Positions 1-7,493 of a stretch of DNA of 25,771 nucleotides are shown piece after piece. Position 1 is the stretch's first letter; every line of letters begins with the position of its first letter. The notes beneath the pieces are model-generated. The model searched no databases and had not been told where the DNA came from. It worked only from the letters and a program-made list of their open reading frames with translations. Origin of the DNA: CAJQPP01 sp041747075 (GTDB taxonomy: Bacteria; Planctomycetota; Planctomycetia; Pirellulales; Pirellulaceae); NCBI GenBank assembly GCA_041747075.1, contig JBGTFW010000156.1:1-25771 (forward strand), written 5' to 3'. The position numbers and the translations under genes were made by a program.

Positions 1-6
1 ATTCTG

Positions 7-33
7 ATCTTTCTGTCATTCATCTTTCTGTCA
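7..33. repeat. Short tandem direct repeat
   Basis: The 12-mer ATCTTTCTGTCA occurs at 7-18 and again at 22-33, separated by TTC, giving a period of 15. It lies outside any recognisable gene at the left edge of the window. I see no function for it. It resembles AT-richer intergenic repeats that sit beside GC-rich genes, but that is only an impression. Confidence 0.5.
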
Positions 34-163
34 AAATCATCGTCCAGGACGGCCCGTGCGTTGGACAGCAGAAAGGCCGCCTGGCGGGACCGCCGCATGA
101 CAGGCGTCAGCGTCAACGGCCACGGCTTGATGTTATTCGCTTTAGACTTTGCAAAACTTGGCG

Positions 164-290
164 GGACAGCGCCACCTTGGGGACAAATCTGTGTGTTTTG
201 CGGGTTCATCGTTGCCGCGGCTTGCAGCCGCAGTTTCCATGCTGAATCCTGCGGCCGGAAGCCGCAGCCACGTTCAAAGTGGCGCTGTCC
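164..290. repeat. 127-bp element bounded by imperfect inverted repeats, with two internal hairpins
   Basis: The left end (164-178) and right end (276-290) are inverted copies of a 15-mer with 14 matches; the core is GGACAGCGCCAC on the left and its reverse complement on the right. Two GC-rich palindromes lie inside. One at 217-231 has stem GCGGCT, loop TGC. One at 250-266 has stem TGCGGC, loop CGGAA. The 25 bases at 250-274 recur with one mismatch at 6306-6330. No transposase is present and the element does not code for a credible protein. It could be a small non-autonomous repeat (MITE- or REP-like), or two unrelated repeats that happen to be flanked by an inverted repeat. Confidence 0.5.
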
Positions 291-336
291 AGTTAGGACT
301 TGGCTGAGATCGTGCTCCCGGACGAGGTTCAGGCTC

Positions 337-605
337 ATGAATACGAAAGTTAGTCAATACGTGATGGTGGCGGAAGCGGCAAGAATTCTTGGCGTCTCGC
401 AGGGGACAGTGAGAACCTGGGCTGAAGTCGGAAAGATGATGGGATTCTGTCGAACCAATCTCTTCAAGCGTCTCGAAAGTTCAGGTCACTCCTTCATTCT
501 TTCGCTCGAACGACACATTCTCCGCAATTTCATTTTTATCCACGCCATCGAAAACGACCTGCCAGTCCCCATTGGAACGCAAGATGTCGGATTGCTGGAT
601 ACATC
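337..605 (+). pseudogene. Chimeric remnant: excisionase/MerR-type HTH fused to a helicase fragment
   Basis: From the ATG at 337, about 34 residues read as a typical HTH_17/MerR-like DNA-binding helix pair (VAEAARILGVSQGTVRTWAE). In intact proteins this is followed by a 'HRNPANGYR'-type wing. Here, at about position 438, it changes abruptly into TNLFKRLESS ... LERHILRNFIFIHAIEN ... PIGTQD. I recognise that as an internal segment of large SNF2-like or phospholipase-D-associated helicases. The frame stays open to 789, but the rest matches nothing I know. Neither half has its partner domains, so this is most likely a deletion junction between two old genes. The family assignments come from memory of motifs, not from a search. 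Confidence 0.55.
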
Positions 606-1017
606 CGCTAACGACCAGAACATCGCCGAAGGAAGCCGCGCCTCGGGAACTTGCCCCAATTGCAGCCAACCGATGACCCTGCCGAACCGCCCGCAAGGGT
701 GCAAAACCCGGCTCCCAATTCCGGGGTTGTCAAAATTACCCCGATTGCCGGGGACACGTCCACATTCAGAGAGTCCTGCCAATCCTTGAGAATTGACCGG
801 CGTTGAAGAACCAGCTCAAGATTTGGCAACGATGCGGCAAGACGGCAGTCGCGCGGAAGAATTAGTTGCCCGACTTCGACGACGAATCCGCTGCTTTTTG
901 CCTGGAAAGTCCGGAAATTCGCATGGCAAGGCGAGTCCGGATTTTGCTATTCTCCGCGATTCGCTGCGCCCCGGATCGACCGCGCTTCTTCGTATTCCGT
1001 ACCCGCCGAACACGTCC
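606..1017. other. No recognisable gene before mscK
   Basis: The stretch between the chimeric remnant and the chosen mscK start is open in more than one frame, but I find no protein family in it. An in-frame TTG at 793 could extend the channel upstream by 75 codons. That extension is low-complexity and would bury the signal peptide, so it was not adopted. The only regulatory-looking sequence is the extended -10 at 945-953. Confidence 0.4.
945..953 (+). promoter_or_regulatory. Possible extended -10 promoter for the mscK-corA pair
   Basis: TGCTATTCT matches the extended -10 pattern TGnTATnnT and lies about 65 bp upstream of the chosen ATG at 1018. No convincing -35 hexamer is present at 17 bp, which is tolerable for an extended -10. 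This is pattern matching only. Confidence 0.25.
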
Positions 1018-4000
1018 ATGCCTGGACACATCCCCAATTCAAATCGAAAGGCACGCGTCCGGTGGGGCACGCTCGCCCGCGCGGCTGCAGGATTGTGCCT
1101 GGTTATTTTTCCGGTCGAACTTGTTGCACAGCAGGGATCGTCCTTCGACTCGCGCCAGATCAACCGATTGCGCGGCGAAAACCCGGCATGGCACCTGCAA
1201 AATCGCCTGTACGCGCGGCAGGAAACCGACGTCGATCAGGCAACCGTCGATGACCTGGCCGGGCGGCTGGAACAGGCCACGGACCTGGACACCGGGAAAA
1301 GGGAGACTTTGACGGCATCGATCGCGGGCTTGCGGGAATTGCTCGACCGGCAGGAGCAACTGCGGAGCAAGACCGCGGAGTGGGAGCAATCGGCCGCGTT
1401 GGCTGAACAAAATGCCGCCCAGTTGCGCGCCCAAAACGAACAGGTGTCCCGTCCTGATCCCGCTTCACTCGGCGGGATGAACTCGATTCAACTCGATGCA
1501 CTCATCGCCGAACTGACAGCGCGCGAGAGTGAACTGGCCGGACAATTGGCAAGGGCCAACGAAGAACCCGCTCGAGAGGACCGGCGAAAAAGCGAAATTG
1601 CCGCGCGGCAGGCCGAACTGGAACAACTGATTGCCGCCGCGCCGGCCCCCGTCGATCCGGCATCTCTTGACGAACTGGACTTGTCGATTGCGGCGGCCGC
1701 CACGTCGCTGGAACGACAGATTCGCCTTGTCGAACAATCGATGCTGCGAAACGAACTGGCGGCCATCGAGGCCGAGTCGGCGGCGCAGCTCCTGATTGCC
1801 CGCCGCGACCTGTTGGGACGTCAACATGCGTTTGCCAGCGACTATCTGCAACAGGCGCAACAGGAACTGGTGGCGAGACGCCGGGAGGAAGCGCGGGCGG
1901 CGCTCGAAAACGCCCGTGAGGAGGCGATGGAGGCGCTGCCGCTCCTTCAAGCCATCGCCGGGCAAAATGCCGAGTTGGCCGAAAAGGCACAACGACTGGT
2001 CGAGGTGACCGCCCAGGCGCAGGCACTGCTCAAACAGCGCGAACAGCAACTCAATGATCTCGAAGCCCATTTTCGGACGAGTTCCGTCCGCGTCGCCGAG
2101 ATTGGACTGACCGACTCGGTCGGTGCGTTGCTTCGCGAGCAAAAGTCACTGTTGCCCGAGGAAGGCTGGCTCGGACGCGGCAGTGCCACCTTTCCGCTCA
2201 CGGTCGGAGAGGTTCAGTTCGAGTTGTATGAACTTCGCGACCGCCGGACCGCCGCCATTACTGACGACGCGATTATCGGGGACGCACTCCGCCAGATGCG
2301 CACATTACCCGACGACGAGCAGGAACGTTACCGGCAGGCTGCCGAGACGATCGCGCAGCGGCATCGCGAATACCTTGAACAGGCGATCCTCACCCACATG
2401 GCCTATCGCGATGTTCTCGTGCACCTGGAAAAAATCGACCGCCGCCGTGGTGAAGTCGTCAACCAGTTTCGCAACTACATTAACCAGCGAATTCTCTGGA
2501 TTCGCAGCAACAAGCCGCTGTATCAGTCACTCGTGATTGATGGTAGCGACCGGCGGCTGCTGGACGCCCGATTGTGGTTGCAGTCGCTGGTGCTGCTGCG
2601 CAACGATTTTATGGGTGACCTGTTGCTCTGGTTGCTGGTCGCGGGACTGGTGGCTGGCTTGTTCGCCGTTCGCGGCCGGTTGCGAAAAAAAGTCGATGAA
2701 ATGGGGGAAATTGCCGCGCGTGGAAGTTGCTGCCAGTACTGGCCCACTGGTCGCGCCCTGTTCCTCACGCTCTTTCTTGCGATGCCCGCGCCATTACTGG
2801 CGCTCTTTGCCGGGTGGCGGATGGTCAGCGCCGAACCGTTGCTCAATGGAATGCAGGAAACCCGTGAACTCGTCCAGGCACTGGGAATGGCCCTGCTCAA
2901 CGTGGGCCGGTTCCTCCTGCCCGCCTCGTTTCTGCGTGTCGCCTCCCGGGAAAAAGGGCTGGCAGCCAGTCATCTCGGCTGGAAAGCGGCGGGATTGATG
3001 TACCTGCGGCGGCAACTCCTCTGGGCGATCCCGCTGGGATCCCTCCTGACGTTCGCGATTTCGCTGGTGTACCACTTTGACATCACCCATCGCAACGACC
3101 TGATCGAGCGCTGCCTCATGATCGTGGCCATGGTCGCGCTGGCGTTCTTTTTCAGCCGGATTTTCCATCCGCAGTCTGGCCCGGTCGCCAACGCTTTCTC
3201 CCGTCGCCAGTCGAAGTGGATCACTCAAACCAGTTTCCTCTGGTATCGAATACTCGTCGCATTGCCTCTGTTGTTCGGTCTGTTCACCCTGATCGGTTAC
3301 TACTACACGTCGCTAATTCTCGTCACGCGGGCATCGGCGACGATCGTGTGGTTGCTCGCGCTGGTGCTGCTGCATGGTCTGGCCGCGCGGCTGATCCTTG
3401 TTCGCCGCCGTAACGTGCTGATCGAGCAGGCGCGGCAAAGGCGCGAACAGGCCCGCGCCGCGGCGCAGCGCGAGGAGGAACCCGCGCTGGGACCCGAACA
3501 AATCACCGCCGCCCTCAACCAGACCCTCAGTCAACTGGACGTCGATGAAAATGCGTTGCAAGGCAATCGGCTGTTGTCACTCGCCGCCGTGTTGATCGCG
3601 GTGATCGGGACATGGCTGATCTGGGTGGAAGTGCTGCCGGCGGTGCGGATGATTGACGAGTACGAAGTCTGGCCCGCCACGCAACCGGCCGCCGCGGCGG
3701 AAGCCCCCGCGGCGACAACGCGCAGCGAGGCGCAGTCCTCGTCCGCGGGCGCGCAACAGGGCACCGCACCCGACACTCAAGGCTTGCCAGGCGCGCCTGG
3801 CGCACCGGAATCGACGACCGCCGAGGTGCCCGTCATTCGCGCCATCTCACCGCCGCCCGTGATTGAGCGAACCACCAATGCGATTCCTGGAGCGGAACGG
3901 GAGTCGCGCGCGGTGACGGTCCGCGATGTGTTGCTCGCGTTCATCTTTGCCGTTATCACGGTCGTGACGGCGCGCAACCTGCCGAGTCTTCTTGAAATTC

Positions 4001-4746
4001 TCTTTCTCAAGCAGTTGCCGGTGGACCAGTCGGTGCGACACGCCTTCAAGGCCCTGACAAGCTATTTCATCGTGCTCGTCGGAGTGGTGCTGACGTTCCG
4101 CGCGATCTCCATCGGATGGACCCAGGTGCAATGGCTGGCGACCGCGCTGACGTTCGGCCTTGCGTTTGGCTTGCAGGAAATCTTCGCGAACTTCGTCGCC
4201 GGGATCATTTTGCTTTTTGAACGCCCGGTGCGAATTGGCGATGTGATCACGGTCGACGATATTACGGGCGTCGTTTCAAGAATCCGCACGCGGGCCACGA
4301 CGCTCGTCTCGTGGGATCACCGCGAGTACGTGATCCCGAACAAGGAATTCATCACGGGGCGGACACTCAACTGGACGCTGACCAACAAGATCACGCGGCT
4401 GAAGATCGACGTGGGAGTCGCCTACGGGAGCGATGTCGACCGGGCCAAGCAAATCATTCTTGAGATTTGCCGTGAGAACCCGCTGGTCGTCGACGATCCC
4501 CCGTCGATGGTGACGTTTGAGGGGTTTGGCGACAGCGCGTTGAACCTTGTCTTGCGAACCTTTATTCGCGATATCGATTCGCGGTGGCCGGCGATCGATC
4601 AGTTGCACACACAAATCAATACGGCCTTTCGCAACGCGGGAATTGAAATTGCGTTTCCACAACGCGATGTGCACGTGCGGAGCGTCGACGCCACGCTGCT
4701 CCCGCGGGTGGGCGGCTCCGAACGCACCCCGAAGGAGGAATCATGA
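1018..4746 (+). CDS. Large mechanosensitive channel, MscS family (MscK/KefA-like)
   Basis: This is an inner-membrane tension-gated channel with a large periplasmic domain, of the MscK architecture. The ATG at 1018 was chosen because it places a signal peptide at the N-terminus (Arg/Lys-rich, then a hydrophobic core, cleavage near residue 37 after LVA). An in-frame TTG at 793 is upstream. Residues ~70-340 are Glu/Gln/Ala-rich and predicted to be coiled coil. Residues ~385-530 resemble the MscS_porin region. About 11 membrane segments follow from residue ~535. The conserved MscS core is at ~1013-1235, with the pore helix and the beta-domain motif FERPVRIGD. The product is 1242 aa, near the ~1120 aa of E. 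coli MscK. An Ala/Pro/Ser/Thr-rich linker at residues ~882-955 splits the membrane region. The stop overlaps corA by ATGA, implying co-translation. Confidence 0.9.
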   Translation: MPGHIPNSNRKARVRWGTLARAAAGLCLVIFPVELVAQQGSSFDSRQINRLRGENPAWHLQNRLYARQETDVDQATVDDLAGRLEQATDLDTGKRETLTASIAGLRELLDRQEQLRSKTAEWEQSAALAEQNAAQLRAQNEQVSRPDPASLGGMNSIQLDALIAELTARESELAGQLARANEEPAREDRRKSEIAARQAELEQLIAAAPAPVDPASLDELDLSIAAAATSLERQIRLVEQSMLRNELAAIEAESAAQLLIARRDLLGRQHAFASDYLQQAQQELVARRREEARAALENAREEAMEALPLLQAIAGQNAELAEKAQRLVEVTAQAQALLKQREQQLNDLEAHFRTSSVRVAEIGLTDSVGALLREQKSLLPEEGWLGRGSATFPLTVGEVQFELYELRDRRTAAITDDAIIGDALRQMRTLPDDEQERYRQAAETIAQRHREYLEQAILTHMAYRDVLVHLEKIDRRRGEVVNQFRNYINQRILWIRSNKPLYQSLVIDGSDRRLLDARLWLQSLVLLRNDFMGDLLLWLLVAGLVAGLFAVRGRLRKKVDEMGEIAARGSCCQYWPTGRALFLTLFLAMPAPLLALFAGWRMVSAEPLLNGMQETRELVQALGMALLNVGRFLLPASFLRVASREKGLAASHLGWKAAGLMYLRRQLLWAIPLGSLLTFAISLVYHFDITHRNDLIERCLMIVAMVALAFFFSRIFHPQSGPVANAFSRRQSKWITQTSFLWYRILVALPLLFGLFTLIGYYYTSLILVTRASATIVWLLALVLLHGLAARLILVRRRNVLIEQARQRREQARAAAQREEEPALGPEQITAALNQTLSQLDVDENALQGNRLLSLAAVLIAVIGTWLIWVEVLPAVRMIDEYEVWPATQPAAAAEAPAATTRSEAQSSSAGAQQGTAPDTQGLPGAPGAPESTTAEVPVIRAISPPPVIERTTNAIPGAERESRAVTVRDVLLAFIFAVITVVTARNLPSLLEILFLKQLPVDQSVRHAFKALTSYFIVLVGVVLTFRAISIGWTQVQWLATALTFGLAFGLQEIFANFVAGIILLFERPVRIGDVITVDDITGVVSRIRTRATTLVSWDHREYVIPNKEFITGRTLNWTLTNKITRLKIDVGVAYGSDVDRAKQIILEICRENPLVVDDPPSMVTFEGFGDSALNLVLRTFIRDIDSRWPAIDQLHTQINTAFRNAGIEIAFPQRDVHVRSVDATLLPRVGGSERTPKEES

Positions 4747-5852
4747 GCAAGAGCAGGAAAAATCATCGCCGCAAGGCGACCCGGCGTTCCTTCAAGCGGA
4801 TTCCGAAGCCGGGAACGCCACCCGGTGTGATGGTCGTCGAATCGGGTCAGCCACGACCGAGGGTCCACATTCTCGCATGGACCCGCGACGCGATCGAGGA
4901 AACCAGCTATCAGCCATTCAGCCCGGAAACACTAGACACCGCGCGGCGGCTGGCGGAATCGCACGAGGGTGTCTGGATTGACGTCGATGGACTGGGGGAC
5001 GGGGACCTGCTTGTGGCCTTTGAGCAGGAATTTCAACTCCATCCCCTGGCGATGGAGGACGTGGTCAACGTCCACCAGCGCGCCAAGGCGGAGGATTATG
5101 GCGACCACCTGTACGTCGTCTGCCGCATGTTGCATAACGGCAACCGGCTGGAGACCGAGCAAGTCAGCCTCTTTCTTCGTGACAAGTTCGTCCTTACCTT
5201 CCAGGAACGCCCCGGCGACTGCTTCGAGCCGTTGCGCCAGCGAATCCGGCAAAAGGGGACCCGAATCCGCGAGCGACAGGCTGATTTTCTCGTCTACTGC
5301 ATCGTCGATACGATCATCGATCACTATTTTCCCATTGTGGACCGGTGCGAGGAATCGCTTGACCGGATCGACGAGGAATTGACTGGCAACCGGCAAACAA
5401 CGGGAGTTCACGACATTCACCAAATGCGAAGCGACCTGTTGTTCATGCACCGGGCGCTGCGGCCGCATCGTGAGATGGTCAATCAGATGCTTCGCGACCC
5501 GAACGACTATTTCCGCCCGGAAACCGAAATGTTTCTCCGCGACTGTTACGATCACATCTTCCAGTTAAGCGAGGCGATCGAGACGAATCGGCAGATTTGT
5601 TCGGACCTTCGTGACTTTCACCTGACATCGCTGAGCAACCGGACCAACGAGGTGATGAAGACGCTGACGATCATCTCAACGATCTTTATTCCGTTGGGTT
5701 TTATCGCCGGGCTGTACGGAATGAACTTCGCGTACATGCCGGAACTGCAGTGGCGCGGAGGGTACTTCGCGATCCTTGCCGTGATGGCCGTGATCGCCAT
5801 CAGCCTGCTCGGTTGGTTCTGGAAACGCGGCTGGTTCTCAAAAACAGGGTAG
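4743..5852 (+). CDS. corA: CorA-family magnesium/divalent cation channel
   Basis: This 369-aa protein would mediate Mg2+ (possibly Co2+/Ni2+) uptake across the inner membrane as a homopentamer. The first ~30 residues are strongly basic. A cytoplasmic alpha/beta domain and long stalk helices follow, including HPLAMEDVVN and LRPHREMVNQML. Two C-terminal membrane helices flank the signature YGMNF, with GMN at residues 326-328. The periplasmic loop starts FAYMPEL, as expected for the family. The ATG overlaps the mscK stop (ATGA) and GAAGGAGG sits just upstream at 4731-4738, a good ribosome-binding site. Pairing an ion channel with an osmotic safety valve suggests a shared response to ionic or osmotic stress, but that is inference. 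Confidence 0.95.
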   Translation: MSKSRKNHRRKATRRSFKRIPKPGTPPGVMVVESGQPRPRVHILAWTRDAIEETSYQPFSPETLDTARRLAESHEGVWIDVDGLGDGDLLVAFEQEFQLHPLAMEDVVNVHQRAKAEDYGDHLYVVCRMLHNGNRLETEQVSLFLRDKFVLTFQERPGDCFEPLRQRIRQKGTRIRERQADFLVYCIVDTIIDHYFPIVDRCEESLDRIDEELTGNRQTTGVHDIHQMRSDLLFMHRALRPHREMVNQMLRDPNDYFRPETEMFLRDCYDHIFQLSEAIETNRQICSDLRDFHLTSLSNRTNEVMKTLTIISTIFIPLGFIAGLYGMNFAYMPELQWRGGYFAILAVMAVIAISLLGWFWKRGWFSKTG

Positions 5853-5854
5853 TA

Positions 5855-6229
5855 TTCATTAGTGCCGCCTGGTTGGGGGCTGCGCGTCAGGGTTACAACC
5901 AGCGCGAATCGGAAGTACGCGGCATCAGTGAAGTTGATAGTGAAAGCGATCCTCCGCCCGACCTGGCCATTGAAGTCGAACACACGTCGTCCGCCGTTCG
6001 CAAGATGCCGATTTACGCGGCTCTGGGCGTGCCCGAAGTCTGGCGATGGAACAATGAATCGTTGACCGTGCATCGCCTGCAGAAAGACGAGTATGTTGAA
6101 TGCGCGGAAAGCGAAGCGTTACCCGGCTTTCCTTTCGATCAGTTACGAGCCGCGCTTGCCCGTCGAAACGAAACAAGTGAAACGGCGCTGGTCGCCGAAT
6201 TTCGCAAATGGCTCAATGATACCCGTTAG
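5855..6229 (+). pseudogene. Truncated Uma2-family (DUF820) endonuclease-like protein, C-terminal part
   Basis: The frame contains the C-terminal half of a Uma2 protein. PPPDLAIEVEHTS carries the Glu of the PD-(D/E)XK-like core, followed by KMPIYAALGVPEVWRW and a tail ending in a conserved-looking helix and TAG/TAA region at 6227-6229. Intact members are ~190-200 aa. Here the N-terminal half, including the first catalytic Asp region, is missing, and upstream the frame simply runs back into corA with no start of its own. The sequence just after the corA stop therefore looks like a deletion scar. The family's cellular role is not established. Confidence 0.75.
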
Positions 6230-6444
6230 GCGCAAACACAGCTTTGAGCACCCCCGAATTGGTCGTGTGCCAGGCTGGTACCGCGGTCGTTTCGCGGGAA
6301 AACACTGCGGCTGGAAGCCGCAGCCACGTTGCATGGCATGCGCCTAATTGCGCAGGAAGGAAGAGTTGGCAGTAGAAGGAGGGCCGGAGGCCAATCGGCG
6401 AAATCGGCGAAAACTGCGGACCCACTGACTTTCGTAAAACTCCC
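6230..6444. other. Intergenic region between convergent genes, with hairpin repeats
   Basis: This 215-bp gap separates the plus-strand Uma2 remnant from the minus-strand SLBB lipoprotein gene. It contains the hairpin repeat at 6306-6330 and a weaker palindrome GGCC-GGA-GGCC at 6382-6392. AATCGGCGA is repeated twice near 6393-6411. No coding potential is seen. Confidence 0.5.
6306..6330. repeat. Hairpin repeat copy (stem TGCGGCT, loop GGA)
   Basis: Positions 6306-6322 form a perfect 7-bp stem TGCGGCT/AGCCGCA around a GGA loop. The 25 bases through 6330 match 250-274 with one difference. At 250-274 the same position is mutated, breaking one base pair of the stem. It could act as a bidirectional terminator between the convergent genes, but no T-tract follows. 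Confidence 0.6.
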
Positions 6445-7401
6445 TTACCGGATAATCTCTTCGCCGCAGAACTCCGCGCAATTCACCGGCGGGATCGCCG
6501 CACGGCGCTGAGGCGGGCCACATGCGGGACAGGGACGATCCGCCCCGCCGAAATTGCCAAACGTCTCCTTCAAGTCATCACAAAACGTCATCGTCGCGAC
6601 GAATACCCGGTCGCCAGGACGGATTTGATAATTCGTCGATGTGTCGCCAAGCTGCACGATCTGGCGATAACAGACCGGCAAAACGATCCGCGCGCCGCAC
6701 GGGTCGGTCGGGCGACTGATGATGATTTTGTTGTAATTGGCCCGGTTGGTCAGGTCGCCCGCCTGGACAATCGCATCGAGCACCGTTTCGTTTCCGTTAA
6801 GCTGGAACCGGCCTGGAGAGTTCACCTCCCCCAGCACGTAATAGCCCTTGCTCTCCCAACTGACAAGCCGCGCCACGATCGGTCCGACTTCCGGCTGGCG
6901 CTGAGGTGACTCGCCGATGAAACCGTCCAGTTCATTTTCCACGCCGGGCTGTTCTGCGTCGCGCCGCGATTGTTCCTCCGCCTGCGTTCGCTCCCATTCG
7001 TTTCGCTCGTAGTTTTCCACCATCGACTGGACCTCCGCCTGAACCAGGCCAATCGTCTTGCCGGCAATCATCAGTTCGCCGTACTTGCCCAGGTTGATCG
7101 TTCCGTCGGGCTTGATCGTCTGGTCGCCCGGAAAACGAGCGGGCGAGTCGAAACGGGCGGCCTCGACCAACACGCTGTCACCCGGCTCAAGGATGTAATC
7201 GGCAAGGACCTGTTTGGACAACTCGGCGGGAATGTCGGCGGGAAAGATATTCGACTGGGAAATCTCCTCCGCCGACTTGAGCATGCGATGCGAGCCGCCG
7301 AACGGCAGACCAAGACTTGACAATGTCGAACAGCCCGCGCTTGTCGCGATGAGGAACGCACTGAGGACAAGGAAAATCGAACTGCGGAATATTCGATTCA
7401 T
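6445..7401 (-). CDS. Polysaccharide export outer-membrane lipoprotein (Wza/BexD-like, SLBB domain)
   Basis: This 318-aa lipoprotein likely forms part of an outer-membrane exopolysaccharide export pore. Its signal peptide has a lipobox-like TSAGC with Cys24 as the lipid anchor. The poly-export motif is at residues ~69-115 (YILEPGDSVLVEA, later TIKPDGTINLGKYGEL). An SLBB-type domain is at ~187-270 (GYYVLGEVNSPGRFQL ... IVQAGDLT ... RPGDRVFVA). A charged Glu/Arg-rich helix of ~40 residues separates the two. The C-terminal 45 residues hold six cysteines, including CPAC, unlike classical Wza. It lies 92 bp downstream of the AsmA-like gene on the same strand and may be co-transcribed. No Wzc or glycosyltransferase genes are nearby, so the exported polymer is unknown. 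Confidence 0.85.
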   Translation of the reverse strand: MNRIFRSSIFLVLSAFLIATSAGCSTLSSLGLPFGGSHRMLKSAEEISQSNIFPADIPAELSKQVLADYILEPGDSVLVEAARFDSPARFPGDQTIKPDGTINLGKYGELMIAGKTIGLVQAEVQSMVENYERNEWERTQAEEQSRRDAEQPGVENELDGFIGESPQRQPEVGPIVARLVSWESKGYYVLGEVNSPGRFQLNGNETVLDAIVQAGDLTNRANYNKIIISRPTDPCGARIVLPVCYRQIVQLGDTSTNYQIRPGDRVFVATMTFCDDLKETFGNFGGADRPCPACGPPQRRAAIPPVNCAEFCGEEIIR

Positions 7402-7493
7402 GGCGAAGGCAATCGGTTCGTACGGAGGGGACGCGCGAGTCGATAACGGTCCTTGGCAAGCGCATTAACGCCTGTATCGATTATTTCGGCAGC

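Noticed and set aside
793..1017. 75-codon upstream extension of the mscK gene from a TTG
   Set aside because: It would place a low-complexity basic segment before an otherwise clear signal peptide. The ATG at 1018 explains export better.
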